Source of the DNA: Blastocatellia bacterium | Lineage (GTDB): Bacteria > Acidobacteriota > Blastocatellia > Pyrinomonadales > Pyrinomonadaceae | Length of the DNA: 5,816 nucleotides | Reading direction: 5' to 3' | Assembly: GCA_003175865.1 (NCBI GenBank) | Contig: PSRF01000135.1 | Span: 1-5,816, forward strand | Part shown: piece after piece, positions 5,592-5,816 of the stretch | How positions within the stretch are numbered: position 1 is the stretch's first letter | How the letters are laid out: the number at the start of each line of letters is the position of its first letter | Made by a program: the position numbers and the translations under genes | The notes under the pieces: generated by a model | Databases searched by the model: none | What the model was told of the DNA's origin: nothing | Seen by the model: the letters and a program-made list of their open reading frames with translations, nothing else

Positions 5592-5816
5592 CTACAACAC
5601 GTGTGTTCGCAAACTCTCAAATTTTGAATCAAGTAGGGCAACAAGAGTATCTGCGGGCAAGGGCTTACTGAAAAGATAACCTTGGATTTCGTCGCATCGC
5701 AGCAAGTGAAGGAAACGCAGTTGCTCTTCGGTCTCGACACCTTCGGCGATGACTTTTAGTCTCAGGTTGTGAGCCAACGTAATGATCGCCATCACGAGTG
5801 AGGCATCGTCTGGATC
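5592..5816 (-). CDS. EAL-domain protein, C-terminal fragment (c-di-GMP phosphodiesterase type; 5' end outside window)
   Basis: The frame is open from the right edge to the TAG at 5592, giving the last 74 residues; the rest lies beyond the window, so no start is assigned (an in-frame GTG at 5795 is internal). The fragment carries the hallmark end of the EAL fold: [21 protein letters not shown], with the catalytic-site Glu in EGVET (visible residues 25-29) and Q32, then the closing motif [14 protein letters not shown] (41-54). After the EAL fold only about 20 residues follow, so EAL is the C-terminal domain. EAL proteins hydrolyse cyclic di-GMP to pGpG; with the EGVE motif intact this one is plausibly active, but the EAL signature itself and the metal ligands nearer the N-terminus are unseen. 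GGDEF, PAS or response-regulator domains commonly precede EAL and may lie outside. It is convergent with the protease-FHA gene, and no functional link is shown. Confidence 0.93.
   Translation of the reverse strand, partial: DPDDASLVMAIITLAHNLRLKVIAEGVETEEQLRFLHLLRCDEIQGYLFSKPLPADTLVALLDSKFESLRTHVL

Noticed and set aside
5592..5795. A separate 67-residue gene starting at the GTG at 5795
   Set aside because: The frame continues open to the window edge and the residues match the C-terminal third of an EAL domain, so the GTG is internal.

Overview
This is a chromosomal-type window of roughly balanced base composition from a Gram-negative-type bacterium. The support for that is a lipoprotein signal, Sec signal peptides, periplasmic-type proteases and an EAL-domain protein. 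The mix of a tandem two-gene M16 peptidase pair, an FHA-domain protein and CPCC half zinc-ribbon proteins reminds me of Acidobacteriota (for example Blastocatellia/Pyrinomonadales). That placement is an impression from gene style and has not been tested. There is no sign of an insertion sequence, phage, CRISPR array, tRNA or rRNA.

Layout, left to right. (1) On the minus strand from 2666 down to the left edge lies a probable operon: a small half zinc-ribbon/coiled-coil protein (2370-2666), a catalytic M16 zinc peptidase with an intact HxxEH motif (918-2285), and a second M16 protein whose zinc site is destroyed (1-918, cut by the window edge). The last two overlap by one base (TAATG), with a strong Shine-Dalgarno inside the upstream gene. 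This is the familiar catalytic plus non-catalytic arrangement of M16B heterodimers. An extended -10 promoter at 2706-2714 probably drives the group. (2) A minus-strand lipoprotein gene (2812-3390) ends in 11-residue LEA-like amphipathic repeats. It has a well-formed sigma70-type promoter at 3483-3511 and a hairpin terminator candidate at 2747-2782. (3) A 373-base divergent intergenic region separates it from the plus-strand gene at 3764-5503. That gene encodes a trypsin/HtrA-like protease with an intact His/Asp/Ser triad, then a TPR-like helical segment, one transmembrane helix, a Pro/Ala linker and a C-terminal FHA domain. (4) A rho-independent terminator follows at 5527-5560. Convergent to it, at 5592-5816, is the 3' end of an EAL-domain (c-di-GMP phosphodiesterase type) gene that runs off the right edge.

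Functionally, most of the window concerns the cell envelope: two secreted M16 proteins, an envelope lipoprotein and a membrane-spanning protease. The FHA domain and the EAL domain are signalling modules, but no sequence evidence links the protease gene to the EAL gene. I did not find a defence system or mobile element. The most unusual item is the protease-TM-FHA architecture, which would place a protease outside the membrane and a phosphothreonine reader inside.
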